Below, piece by piece: positions 44,305 through 53,405 of a DNA stretch of 64,000 nucleotides. The notes beneath the pieces are model-generated. The model did not search any database and was not told the origin of the DNA. It saw only the letters and a list, made by a program, of their open reading frames with translations. Numbering within the stretch: position 1 is the stretch's first letter; the number at the start of each line of letters is the position of its first letter. The DNA lies in contig JABHSQ010000010.1 of assembly GCA_018669795.1 (NCBI GenBank), positions 1 through 64,000 on the forward strand. Reading direction: 5' to 3'. A program made the translations under genes and the position numbers. Source of the stretch: Flavobacteriaceae bacterium (GTDB taxonomy: Bacteria; Bacteroidota; Bacteroidia; Flavobacteriales; Flavobacteriaceae).

Positions 44305-45087
44305 TTGTCATTCGATTTGAAATATACTATACTTTTTATATTATTCCCAGTTTGGGTTTGGTCTCAACAAATATCTTTAGTTGAAACCAAGCTATTAGAT
44401 GCAGATACATTTATAGGTATCGATTCCTTTAACGATATCTACTATATTAAAGATCAAGTATTCTACAAAAAAAACAACACTAGTATAGCTAACTTTAAGG
44501 ACTTTCAATTAGGTGAAATCTATTCAGTAGATATTGTTAACCCTATGAACATTGCTGTTTATTATCAAGATTTTAATACGGTAGTTTTATTGGATAATAA
44601 ACTGTCTGAAATCGAACGAATTAATTTTAATAATCTTTCAGAATTCATTAATTCCAGTCAAGCGATGGTTGCTGCCAATAATAGCTTATGGTTTATTAAT
44701 ATGGATTCGCAGCAATTAGAATTGTACAACTATCGCTTGAAAAGTAAAATCTTAGTTTCTCAACCTATTAACGGTGAAGTGTTATCGGTAGCTAGTAATT
44801 TTAATTATTGTTTTGTTTTAACAGAGGCTAAAATAAGAGCTTATAATATTTATGGAAGCCTTATTGCTGAAATCAATAATGAAGGCTTTCAGAAAATCGT
44901 ACAATTAAATAAAAATTTAATTGCCTTAAAAGATAATGAGCTCTATTATATTGATAAAGAGACTCGAGAAATAACGAAAATAAAATCTCCTGAAATAAGT
45001 ATAAAAGATTTGCAGCTTACGCAAGATTTCCTTTATATTTATAACGAAAATAAGATCAGTACATTTAAACTAACCCTTCCAAAGTAA
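44305..45087 (+). CDS. Uncharacterised exported protein, probable beta-propeller-like (TTG start)
   Basis: 260 residues from TTG 44305; no in-frame ATG precedes the signal peptide-like start (KYTILFILFPVWVWSQ). The remainder is beta-rich with regularly spaced motifs such as NIAVYYQDFNTVVLLDNK, LWFINMDSQQLELYNY and LYYIDKETREITKI, suggesting a WD/SMP-30-like propeller. No family assigned. It lies 36 bp after the desaturase and 6 bp before the deoxynucleoside kinase, so it forms an operon with the latter. Confidence 0.7.
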   Translation: MSFDLKYTILFILFPVWVWSQQISLVETKLLDADTFIGIDSFNDIYYIKDQVFYKKNNTSIANFKDFQLGEIYSVDIVNPMNIAVYYQDFNTVVLLDNKLSEIERINFNNLSEFINSSQAMVAANNSLWFINMDSQQLELYNYRLKSKILVSQPINGEVLSVASNFNYCFVLTEAKIRAYNIYGSLIAEINNEGFQKIVQLNKNLIALKDNELYYIDKETREITKIKSPEISIKDLQLTQDFLYIYNENKISTFKLTLPK

Positions 45088-45093
45088 TACTTT

Positions 45094-45708
45094 ATGCACG
45101 TTGCCATAGCAGGAAATATAGGAGCTGGAAAAACAACATTAACTCGTTTACTAGCCAAACATTATAAGTGGAAAGCTCAATATGAAGACGTAGAAGACAA
45201 TCCATATTTAGACGATTTTTATAATAAAATGGAACGTTGGTCTTTTAACCTTCAAGTTTATTTTTTAAATTCTCGTTTTCGACAAATTTTAGATATTCGA
45301 AGAGATAAAAAAACCATTATTCAAGATCGAACGATTTATGAAGATGCATTTATTTTTGCACCTAACCTTCATGCGATGGGATTAATGACCAATCGTGATT
45401 ATGAAAATTACCGTTCATTATTTGACTTAATGGAAAGCGTAACAGAAGCACCCGATTTACTAATCTACTTACGAAGCTCTATCCCAAATTTAGTAGGGCA
45501 AATCCATAAACGAGGAAGAGAATACGAGAACTCTATTAGCATAGAATACCTAAGTAGACTGAACGAGCGTTATGAAGCTTGGATTGATCAATATGACAAA
45601 GGAAGCGTTGTGATTTTAGATGTAGATAATATCAATTTTGTAGACAACCCAGAAGATCTTGGAAATGTTATCAATAAGATTGATGCGGAGATTAACGGAT
45701 TGTTTTAA
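45094..45708 (+). CDS. Deoxynucleoside kinase
   Basis: 204 residues. P-loop HVAIAGNIGAGKTTLTRLLA, the substrate region WSFNLQVYFLNSRFRQI, the DRTIYEDAFIFAPNL motif (equivalent to DRS/ERS) and the lid KRGREYENSISIEYL identify a dNK/dGK-dCK family kinase. It salvages deoxynucleosides to monophosphates. It ends at a strong bidirectional terminator facing the pyrophosphatase gene. Confidence 0.93.
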   Translation: MHVAIAGNIGAGKTTLTRLLAKHYKWKAQYEDVEDNPYLDDFYNKMERWSFNLQVYFLNSRFRQILDIRRDKKTIIQDRTIYEDAFIFAPNLHAMGLMTNRDYENYRSLFDLMESVTEAPDLLIYLRSSIPNLVGQIHKRGREYENSISIEYLSRLNERYEAWIDQYDKGSVVILDVDNINFVDNPEDLGNVINKIDAEINGLF

Positions 45709-45732
45709 TCAAGATTCTAAAAATATACTCAT

Positions 45733-45764
45733 AAAAAAACCTGCTAAAATTAGCAGGTTTTTTT
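45733..45764. terminator. Bidirectional Rho-independent terminator
   Basis: AAAAAAACCTGCTAA (45733-45747) and TTAGCAGGTTTTTTT (45750-45764) form a 15-bp perfect stem with a 2-base loop region. T runs on both strands serve the convergent kinase and pyrophosphatase genes. Confidence 0.9.
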
Positions 45765-45785
45765 ATGAATATTAATTAAGTAATT

Positions 45786-48545
45786 TTACTCTTCTTTCTT
45801 TGGGTTTAGTTCTAATGAAAATTCAATAGTAACTTCATCACCAAGAGAAACACCTTCTTTTCCAACACCAAATTCTGTTCTCTTTATCGTAATTTCACCT
45901 TCAAAAGCAGCAGACGGATATCCCCTACCAGTATCTTGTTTACCTAAATAAAATAGAGGAAATTCTATTTCCTTGGTAATATCCTTTATTGTTAAGTCTC
46001 CGGTTACGATCATTCCGTTACCTGTATTGTTAAATCTTTTTGAAACAAAAGTCATCGTTGGAAATTTAGCCGTATCAAAATACTCATCTGATCTTAAATG
46101 ACTGTCTCTATTTTCATTTGAAGTATTAATTGACTCAACATCAATAGTTACATCCATAGAAGGGGTGTCAGAAAAATCTATAACACCTTGAATTTTTTGA
46201 AAACTACCCTTAGATTTTGCTAAAAAGTGTCTGATAGAAAAATCTACATAAGAATGACTGGCATCTAATAACCAAACTCCTTGCAATTCTGCAGTGTTGC
46301 TTTTCATTACCTCTTCAACTACAACGACCGTTTCTAAAACTTTTACTTTATCTTCAGAACTATGTCCCCCTAGTATAGGTGCGATCACCAATCCAATTAA
46401 ACAAGTAAGTTTAATTAAGATGTTCATGGATGGCCCAGAAGTGTCTTTAAACGGATCACCAACGGTATCTCCAGTAATTGCAGCTTCGTGAGCAGCAGAA
46501 CCTTTATGTGTCATCTCACCATTAATCATTACACCTGCTTCAAACGATTTTTTAGCATTATCCCAAGCACCACCAGCATTGTTTTGGAAAATTGCCCAAA
46601 GCACACCACTTACAGTAACTCCAGCCATATAACCACCTAACATTTCAGCAATCATCATATTATCCATGCCAAATAACATGGGTATAAAAGCAATAGCCAA
46701 AGGAAATCCAATAGTTAATAAACCAGGTAACATCATTTCTTTTAAAGAAGCTTCAGTAGAGATCGCTACACATTTATCATATTCTGGTTTCCCAGTACCT
46801 TCCATAATTCCTGGAATCTCTTTAAACTGACGGCGTACTTCGTATACCATTTCCATCGCTGCTTTACCTACTGCATTCATCGCCAAGGCAGAGAATACAA
46901 CGGGCACCATTCCTCCAACAAATAGCATTGCTAAAACGGGTGCTTTAAAAATATTAATACCGTCAATACCAGTAAATGTCACATATGCTGCAAACAATGC
47001 CAATGAAGTTAATGCTGCAGAAGCAATAGCAAAACCTTTACCAGTTGCTGCTGTTGTATTACCTACTGAATCTAAAATATCTGTACGTTCTCTTACGATA
47101 GGATCTTGTTCACTCATTTCAGCAATTCCCCCTGCATTATCTGCAATAGGTCCAAAAGCATCAATCGCTAATTGCATCGCTGTAGTTGCCATCATTGCTG
47201 ATGCTGCCATTGCAACACCATAAAAACCAGCTAATGCATATGATGACCAAATTGCAGCAGCAAATAAAAGTACGGTTGGAAATGTAGAAATCATCCCTGT
47301 CGCTAAACCTGCAATGATATTTGTACCAGCACCTGTAGCCGACTTTTGAACAATATTTAAAATTGGTTTTTTACCTAAACCTGTATAATATTCTGTTACT
47401 GAAGATATGACAGCACCTACAAATAAACCAACTAAGGTTGCATAGAAAACACGCATAGCAGTAATATCTTTCAATACATTACCACCTGTTTCAAAGAAAT
47501 TCATTTTCATTGTTTCTGGTAACATATAATTTACTAGAACATAACAAGAAATTGCTACCAAAGCTATGGAGAACCAATTACCTTTGTTTAAAGCCCCCAT
47601 TACTTGGGTTTCTTTAGCATCATTAGATTTAATACCAACTAACATGGTACCTAACATAGAAATGATAATTCCTGCACCTGCAATTGCCATTGGCAATAAG
47701 ATGGGTCCAATGGAACCAAAATCTTTAAAGATATTAATATCATTTACTGCAATAATATAGTTTCCTAATACCATAGCAGCTAATACCGTTGCTACATAAG
47801 AACCAAATAAATCGGCACCCATACCTGCAACATCACCAACGTTATCACCTACATTATCAGCAATAGTTGCTGGATTGCGAGGATCATCTTCTGGAATACC
47901 TGCTTCTACTTTACCTACTAAATCAGCTCCAACATCGGCAGCCTTGGTATAAATACCACCACCAACTCTTGCAAATAATGCAATAGATTCAGCACCTAAA
48001 GAAAATCCAGCTAAGGTTTCTAGAACTATAGTCATTTTTTCTACTGAAAAAGCACCATTTACTCCACCCATAAAGTAGTTATAGAAAAATATAAAAAACA
48101 TCGTTAAACCTAAAACTGCTAAACCAGCTACCCCTAAGCCCATGACAGTTCCACCACCAAAAGATACTTTTAAAGCATTCGGTAAGCTTGTTCTGGCTGC
48201 TTGTGTGGTTCTTACATTTGTTTTAGTGGCTATTTTCATACCGATATTTCCTGCAAATGCAGAGAAAAAGGCTCCTAATATAAAAGCAACAACAATTAAC
48301 CAATGTGTTGACGGAACAATTGTTGAAACAACAAATAATAAAACACTTATAACTGCAACAAATATTGCTAAAAGTCTATACTCTGCATTTAAGAATGCCA
48401 AAGCACCTTCGTAGATGTGTTCAGAAATTTCTTTCATTTTACCATCACCTGCATCTTGTTTCATTACCCAAGATTTTTTAACTAACATATAAAGCAAACC
48501 TATTAATGCCGCAACTATTGGCATATAAATCATCATTGATTCCAT
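45786..48545 (-). CDS. hppA: Membrane-bound ion-pumping pyrophosphatase fused to a YceI domain
   Basis: 919 residues. Residues ~1-720 are a complete 16-helix membrane pyrophosphatase coupling PPi hydrolysis to H+ or Na+ export. Catalytic segments: DVGADLVGKVEAGIPEDDPR, NPATIADNVGDNVGDVAGMG, ADLFGSYV, and the C-terminal GGAWDNAKKSFEAG with GDTVGDPFKDTSGPS. GNTTAATGKGFAI has Ala at the position that is Lys in potassium-independent enzymes, so it is probably K+-dependent. After a ~30-residue linker, residues ~755-919 form a YceI lipocalin-like domain (WLLDASHSYVDFSIRHFLAK, NENRDSHLRSDEYFDTAKFP, TEFGVGKEGVSLGDEVTIEF). The pyrophosphatase C-terminus is extracytoplasmic, so YceI should face the periplasm. 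Confidence 0.93.
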   Translation of the reverse strand: MESMMIYMPIVAALIGLLYMLVKKSWVMKQDAGDGKMKEISEHIYEGALAFLNAEYRLLAIFVAVISVLLFVVSTIVPSTHWLIVVAFILGAFFSAFAGNIGMKIATKTNVRTTQAARTSLPNALKVSFGGGTVMGLGVAGLAVLGLTMFFIFFYNYFMGGVNGAFSVEKMTIVLETLAGFSLGAESIALFARVGGGIYTKAADVGADLVGKVEAGIPEDDPRNPATIADNVGDNVGDVAGMGADLFGSYVATVLAAMVLGNYIIAVNDINIFKDFGSIGPILLPMAIAGAGIIISMLGTMLVGIKSNDAKETQVMGALNKGNWFSIALVAISCYVLVNYMLPETMKMNFFETGGNVLKDITAMRVFYATLVGLFVGAVISSVTEYYTGLGKKPILNIVQKSATGAGTNIIAGLATGMISTFPTVLLFAAAIWSSYALAGFYGVAMAASAMMATTAMQLAIDAFGPIADNAGGIAEMSEQDPIVRERTDILDSVGNTTAATGKGFAIASAALTSLALFAAYVTFTGIDGINIFKAPVLAMLFVGGMVPVVFSALAMNAVGKAAMEMVYEVRRQFKEIPGIMEGTGKPEYDKCVAISTEASLKEMMLPGLLTIGFPLAIAFIPMLFGMDNMMIAEMLGGYMAGVTVSGVLWAIFQNNAGGAWDNAKKSFEAGVMINGEMTHKGSAAHEAAITGDTVGDPFKDTSGPSMNILIKLTCLIGLVIAPILGGHSSEDKVKVLETVVVVEEVMKSNTAELQGVWLLDASHSYVDFSIRHFLAKSKGSFQKIQGVIDFSDTPSMDVTIDVESINTSNENRDSHLRSDEYFDTAKFPTMTFVSKRFNNTGNGMIVTGDLTIKDITKEIEFPLFYLGKQDTGRGYPSAAFEGEITIKRTEFGVGKEGVSLGDEVTIEFSLELNPKKEE

Positions 48546-48572
48546 ATTTTATTATTTTATTATTAAGGCTTG

Positions 48573-48580
48573 CAAAAGTA
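48573..48580 (-). promoter_or_regulatory. Candidate -7 box of hppA
   Basis: The minus strand reads TACTTTTG (plus CAAAAGTA), a TAnnTTTG match 27 bp before the hppA ATG. Confidence 0.45.
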
Positions 48581-48747
48581 GTAAATTCAAATAGAATAAA
48601 AAACCCCTCAGAAAACTAATTTTAAAGAGCAAAATTTTACGTAAATCACATTCTCATTTATTTCTAATTTTTTTTATATTTCAATTAATACATAAAAGTA
48701 ATCTTGTCTTTTGTAGTCATTGTAATTTTTTATAAAATATAATTATT

Positions 48748-51240
48748 CTAAAATGAAAAACTAAAATCCCCTGTTATTCCGAAGTTCCTTGCTCCTGGAT
48801 TATCAAAATAGTTGCCACGAAAATTAAGTTGAATTGAAAATATTTTAAAAATATTCCCAACTCCAGCACTCCATTCCCAATAGATATCTTCTGGAGATTG
48901 GTAAAGAATTGGCAAACCATCTACCCCAACATTAATAGCATTATTTGCTTCTGAAATTTGACCCCATACGGCTCTAAAACCTACCAATTCACGTAAATTT
49001 AATTTTCGAAGCAACGGAACTCTACCAAAAAATCGTCCTCCAAAATTATGTTTTAAATGAAAAGACGCATAGGTATCGCTTACAAATTCGTAGTAATCTA
49101 ATTGTGTAAATGTGTTATAAATACTCCATAGTGTTTGATTTCCGGGGATAGGACTTAATAAGCCTACAGGAACAGCACCAATTATTTTCCCTAATTCAAC
49201 GGTGGTATATAATCTTCCTAGACCTCCAACGTTCCAAGGTTGCGTATATAAGGTTTGTATTCTGTGATAATCAAAGTCACTTTTTAAAACATTTTCTAAA
49301 CCAAAAGTATATCCTAAGAAAAAGGAAGGGAAATCTCCTTGATTTATTATTTTCCTTTCTACTCCATACCCAGAAGTTTTACGTCCTGGAATGTAATTAA
49401 TTCCTAATTCTAATTCAGACTGTTTTAATTCGTCATTAATGGCACCATTTTTATCATAATAACTTAAACTAAAGGTATCTGAAGCAGACTTTAATGTTCG
49501 ATGAGAACCTGTTATTCTAAAAATAAAATTTTTAGCAGGCTCCATTTCATAGCCTAAAGTAAAAAGTTCTATATTGGTTAAACGATCGTTTGCCCCTATT
49601 GTCACCAATCCGGAAGAGGCTCTATTTCTTCCCAAAACATCATTGCTATTGGTTAAACTCGCTCCTGTTTGTTCTATATCTTTTCGATGACCTCCAAATA
49701 AAATCTTCCTATTTTTTTTACTTAGCAATACCTTGCCAGACAATCCATATTTAAATTTCTCATCTTTAAATCCATAAGCACCAAAACCTTCTAATCTCCA
49801 CATATCATTTTGACCAAAGTATGTTCTTCCTCCAAGTCGAAGTCGCAAACCTTCGACATCATTATAACCTAAAACAGAAAAAATTGGCCCAGCATCAAAA
49901 CCTTTAAATTCATAATATCCACTGGCGACTAAAGCACCTATTGTATATAAATTTTTAAATCGTGGAACCGTTATCAAGGTGTCTAACATTTTATAAATAC
50001 CTTTTTCGTCACTACTTAAAGACTCCATTCTTCTTTCGTCCCAAAAACTATCAGATCGATTGTAAACTTCATAATCATAGGGATCTATATTCTCTTTATA
50101 AAATTTTTCGCCCTTAGGAATATCAAATTTGTAGTTATTATAAAGAGTAGTTCTTTTTCCATACATACCATGAGCACTTTCTTTTTTCCTAAAACTAAAG
50201 TCACTTAACATGTAATCTCTTGTTATTAAAAAAGTAGAATCGTTTAACACATCGTATTCTTGTTCAATATAAATTTCACGTACCCAATTTAAATTTACAC
50301 TTTTTGATGCTTGTAAATTAATTTCTTTAATGGCCCAAGTGCTATCATTTACCCAAAAGTCTCCTTTAAATGTCAATTCATTTTTTCTTCTAGGATAATA
50401 AACAATATTATAACACCACTTATCACCAACAAAAGCACTATCCAATAACACATAATTATAAACATTAATTCCATTTGTAGATAATGGGCTGTTAAAAGCT
50501 ACATCAAAGAATTTTAAATGATTATCATAAATATCAAAATCTGAATATAAGTCTTTTACTAATTCTATCAATGATTGATTGTTTTCAAACCCCGAGTTTT
50601 TATTGCCCTCTAAAAGTTCTTTTTCTTTATCAATTTTATTATCACCGTACACCTTTGAATAAGCTTCATTGATAAAAACAGGTAAATAGGTGTTTCCTGT
50701 CACCCTTGACGTGTCAACTTTATCAAAAATGAATTCCATTCCTCTAAAGGTTTTACTTTTTATAAGGTTGCTGTCAATGGTATTTATATCAAATTCTAAT
50801 TTTTCATATTTATCATAGGAATATTGATCAAACTTTTTAACTCCATTTTCCCTTCTATTTTCCCAAATTTTACGAAGAATATCAATAGCAGGATTATTTT
50901 TTTTTGATTGTTTTCCACTAAAAATAAGCACTTCTTTTAGAGAAGCAGACTCTTCTTTTAAAATAATATTCATTTTAAAATTAGTCTTTTTTTCAAGATC
51001 TAAATCTAAAGTAGTATATCCAACAAATGAAAAAATTACAGTGGTATAGGTTTCATTAGACTCTAAATAGAACCTTCCGTTTTCGTTGGTAATTGTTCCT
51101 TCATTAGAATCTTTAAAAAAAACATTAGCAAAGGCAACTGGATCTCCAAATTCATCTTTTAGCTCCCCACTTACCTTGGTTTGTGATTGAACCAATGAAG
51201 TAAAAAAGAGTAATATATAAAAATAAAAATGCCTCATCAA
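48748..51240 (-). CDS. DUF5686 outer-membrane protein with carboxypeptidase-like regulatory domain
   Basis: 830 residues. A signal peptide (MMRHFYFYILLFFTSLVQSQ) is followed by a CarboxypepD-regulatory-like beta-sandwich (residues ~22-105: GELKDEFGDPVAFANVFFKD, GTITNENGRFYLES, LDLEKKTNFKMNIILKEE). The remaining ~700 residues are a DUF5686 region with outer-membrane barrel strands (SVLGYNDVEGLRLRLGGRTY, FEGFGAYGFKDEKFKYGLSG) and a final strand ending GDFSFSF. This layout is typical of Bacteroidota and resembles TonB-dependent receptors, but it lacks a plug and TonB box. Function unknown. Confidence 0.85.
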   Translation of the reverse strand: MMRHFYFYILLFFTSLVQSQTKVSGELKDEFGDPVAFANVFFKDSNEGTITNENGRFYLESNETYTTVIFSFVGYTTLDLDLEKKTNFKMNIILKEESASLKEVLIFSGKQSKKNNPAIDILRKIWENRRENGVKKFDQYSYDKYEKLEFDINTIDSNLIKSKTFRGMEFIFDKVDTSRVTGNTYLPVFINEAYSKVYGDNKIDKEKELLEGNKNSGFENNQSLIELVKDLYSDFDIYDNHLKFFDVAFNSPLSTNGINVYNYVLLDSAFVGDKWCYNIVYYPRRKNELTFKGDFWVNDSTWAIKEINLQASKSVNLNWVREIYIEQEYDVLNDSTFLITRDYMLSDFSFRKKESAHGMYGKRTTLYNNYKFDIPKGEKFYKENIDPYDYEVYNRSDSFWDERRMESLSSDEKGIYKMLDTLITVPRFKNLYTIGALVASGYYEFKGFDAGPIFSVLGYNDVEGLRLRLGGRTYFGQNDMWRLEGFGAYGFKDEKFKYGLSGKVLLSKKNRKILFGGHRKDIEQTGASLTNSNDVLGRNRASSGLVTIGANDRLTNIELFTLGYEMEPAKNFIFRITGSHRTLKSASDTFSLSYYDKNGAINDELKQSELELGINYIPGRKTSGYGVERKIINQGDFPSFFLGYTFGLENVLKSDFDYHRIQTLYTQPWNVGGLGRLYTTVELGKIIGAVPVGLLSPIPGNQTLWSIYNTFTQLDYYEFVSDTYASFHLKHNFGGRFFGRVPLLRKLNLRELVGFRAVWGQISEANNAINVGVDGLPILYQSPEDIYWEWSAGVGNIFKIFSIQLNFRGNYFDNPGARNFGITGDFSFSF

Positions 51241-51327
51241 AAGTAATTCGATGTTAAGATATTAATAATAAAAAAAGTAATTTTTAAAAAAATAATTTAC
51301 AAAGTCAATTAAAATATGTGATAAATC

Positions 51328-52305
51328 TTATTTATATAACACTTTTTTTACCGCCTTTATTACATCAGTACTGTTGGGTAACCATTCTGCAAGTAAAACT
51401 GGAGAAAATGGTGCTGGCGTATCTGCTGTATTTATTTTAATAATTGGAGCGTCTAAATAATCGAAAGCTTGCTCTTGTACTTGATATGTAATTTCTGTTG
51501 AAACATTTCCAAAAGGCCATGCTTCTTCTAAAATTACTAAACGATTGGTTTTTTTAACAGATTCTAAAATTGTTTTATGATCTAATGGTCTTACGGTACG
51601 CAAATCAATAACCTCACATTCAATACCTTCTTCAGAAAGCACATCAGCTGCTTTATAAGCTTCTTTAATAATTTTTCCGAAAGATACGATAGTGACATCC
51701 GTCCCTTTTCTTTTAATTTCAGCAACTCCTAAAGGAATTAAATATTCTCCTTCTGGAACCTCAGCTTTATCACCATACATTTGTTCACTTTCCATAAAGA
51801 TAACCGGATCATCATCTCTAATTGCACTTTTTAAAAGACCTTTTGCATCTTTAGGATTGCTAGGAACTACTACTTTTAAACCTGGACAATTGGCATACCA
51901 ACTTTCAAAGGCTTGAGAATGAGTTGCAGCAAGTTGACCAGCAGAAGCTGTTGGACCTCTAAATACAATAGGAATATTAAATTGCCCACCACTCATCTGA
52001 CGCATTTTTGCGGCATTATTTATGATTTGATCAATTCCTACTAGCGAGAAATTAAAAGTCATGTATTCAACTATAGGTCTATTACCATTCATAGCAGAAC
52101 CAATAGCAATTCCTGAAAAACCAAGTTCAGCTATTGGAGTATCAATAACTCTTAACTCGCCAAATTCATCTAACATTCCTTTACTAGCTTTATAAGCACC
52201 GTTGTATTCGGCAACTTCCTCACCCATTAAATAAACGCTTTCATCACGACGCATTTCTTCGCTCATCGCTTCACAAATAGCTTCTCTAAATTGAATTGTT
52301 TTCAT
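51328..52305 (-). CDS. pdhB: Pyruvate dehydrogenase E1 component, beta subunit
   Basis: 325 residues. KTIQFREAICEAMSEEMRRD, YLMGEEVAEYNGAYKASKGM, DTPIAELGFSGIAIGSAMNG and the C-terminal TADTPAPFSPVLLAEWLPNS are typical of E1 beta. Pairs with PdhA (not in this window) to decarboxylate pyruvate using thiamine pyrophosphate. It is divergent from etfB. It could in principle belong to another 2-oxoacid complex, but the similarity pattern fits pyruvate dehydrogenase. Confidence 0.92.
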   Translation of the reverse strand: MKTIQFREAICEAMSEEMRRDESVYLMGEEVAEYNGAYKASKGMLDEFGELRVIDTPIAELGFSGIAIGSAMNGNRPIVEYMTFNFSLVGIDQIINNAAKMRQMSGGQFNIPIVFRGPTASAGQLAATHSQAFESWYANCPGLKVVVPSNPKDAKGLLKSAIRDDDPVIFMESEQMYGDKAEVPEGEYLIPLGVAEIKRKGTDVTIVSFGKIIKEAYKAADVLSEEGIECEVIDLRTVRPLDHKTILESVKKTNRLVILEEAWPFGNVSTEITYQVQEQAFDYLDAPIIKINTADTPAPFSPVLLAEWLPNSTDVIKAVKKVLYK

Positions 52306-52486
52306 ATTTAATCTTCTTATTTATTTGCAAATCTGAATTGTATCAGATTTAAAAACTCTACTACATAATTTTCTCCTGGTAAAAAGGAAATACAAAAATA
52401 CTATTATTTATATATGGCTCCCTATTTTTTCTAAAAATTTAACTAATTTTATTATGCATGCATAGTAAAAAAAATAAAAATATACC

Positions 52487-52494
52487 TATATTTG
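52487..52494 (+). promoter_or_regulatory. -7 box of the etfBA operon
   Basis: TATATTTG matches TAnnTTTG, 71 bp before the etfB ATG. The upstream region is A-rich without a clear TTG. Confidence 0.45.
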
Positions 52495-52565
52495 TAGTTC
52501 AAAATTTGAAGCATTTTTTACGCGATAAAATTTATTTTAAAAGATATAAATAATAAAATTTTACT

Positions 52566-53306
52566 ATGAAAATATTAGTGTGTATAAGTCACGTACCAGA
52601 CACTACATCTAGAATTAATTTTACTGAAGGAAATTCTAAATTTGATGCTAATGGTGTTCAATTTGTAATTAATCCTAATGATGAATTTGGATTAACACGC
52701 GCTATGTGGTTTAAAGAAAAGCAAGGCGCAACGGTTCATGTTATAAATGTTGGAGGACCAGAAACAGAACCAACCTTAAGAAAAGCACTGGCAATTGGTG
52801 CAGACGAAGCAATAAGAGTAAATACTCCTGCAACTGATGGCTTTTATGTTGCAAAACAACTTGCAAATGTTGCTAAAGAAGGCGGGTATGATTTGGTAAT
52901 CGGCGGTCGTGAATCTATTGATTATAATGGCGGAATGGTTCCAGGAATGATTGCTAAATTAACAGGTGCTAATTTTGTCAATATGTGTGTCAATATTGAA
53001 GTGGAAGGAACCAATGTAACCGCAGCTCGTGAAATAGATGGTGGTAATGAAATTATCAATACTAGCCTCCCTTTAGTTGTAGCTGGTCAAAAAGGTATTG
53101 TTGAAGAATCTGACCTTCGAATTCCAAATATGAGAGGTATTATGCAAGCACGTAGCAAACCGTTAACAGTAAAAGAACCTATAGATACCAATATAGAAAC
53201 AAAAATAACAGGTTTCTCAAAACCAGATTCAAAAGGTGCTGTAAAATTGGTAGATAATATTGATGAATTAATCAACCTCTTACACAATGAAGCTAAGGTG
53301 ATTTAG
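52566..53306 (+). CDS. etfB: Electron transfer flavoprotein subunit beta
   Basis: 246 residues. MKILVCISHVPDTTSRINFT, NPNDEFGLTRAMWFKEKQGA, LAIGADEAIRVNT and GGRESIDYNGGMVPGMIA are EtfB features. With EtfA it accepts electrons from acyl-CoA dehydrogenases and hands them to the quinone pool. etfA follows after 99 bp, which contain a small palindromic repeat. Confidence 0.95.
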   Translation: MKILVCISHVPDTTSRINFTEGNSKFDANGVQFVINPNDEFGLTRAMWFKEKQGATVHVINVGGPETEPTLRKALAIGADEAIRVNTPATDGFYVAKQLANVAKEGGYDLVIGGRESIDYNGGMVPGMIAKLTGANFVNMCVNIEVEGTNVTAAREIDGGNEIINTSLPLVVAGQKGIVEESDLRIPNMRGIMQARSKPLTVKEPIDTNIETKITGFSKPDSKGAVKLVDNIDELINLLHNEAKVI

Positions 53307-53370
53307 ACGCTGGTTAAATCATTCCGAAATAATTCGAAAACTTATAAAATTTAAGAAATATTTAAAAAAG

Positions 53371-53389
53371 TCCTGAATTTAGTTCAGGA
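53371..53389. repeat. Small palindromic interspersed repeat between etfB and etfA
   Basis: TCCTGAA-TTTAG-TTCAGGA is a perfect 7-bp stem-loop, similar to the TCCTGAA...TTCAGGATGAC repeats found in many bacterial genomes. No T run follows, so it is not a terminator. Confidence 0.5.
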
Positions 53390-53405
53390 TAACAAAAAAT
53401 AAAAT

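Noticed and set aside
53371-53389. Hairpin between etfB and etfA as a terminator
   Set aside because: No T run on the coding strand and etfA would lose expression; better explained as an interspersed repeat.
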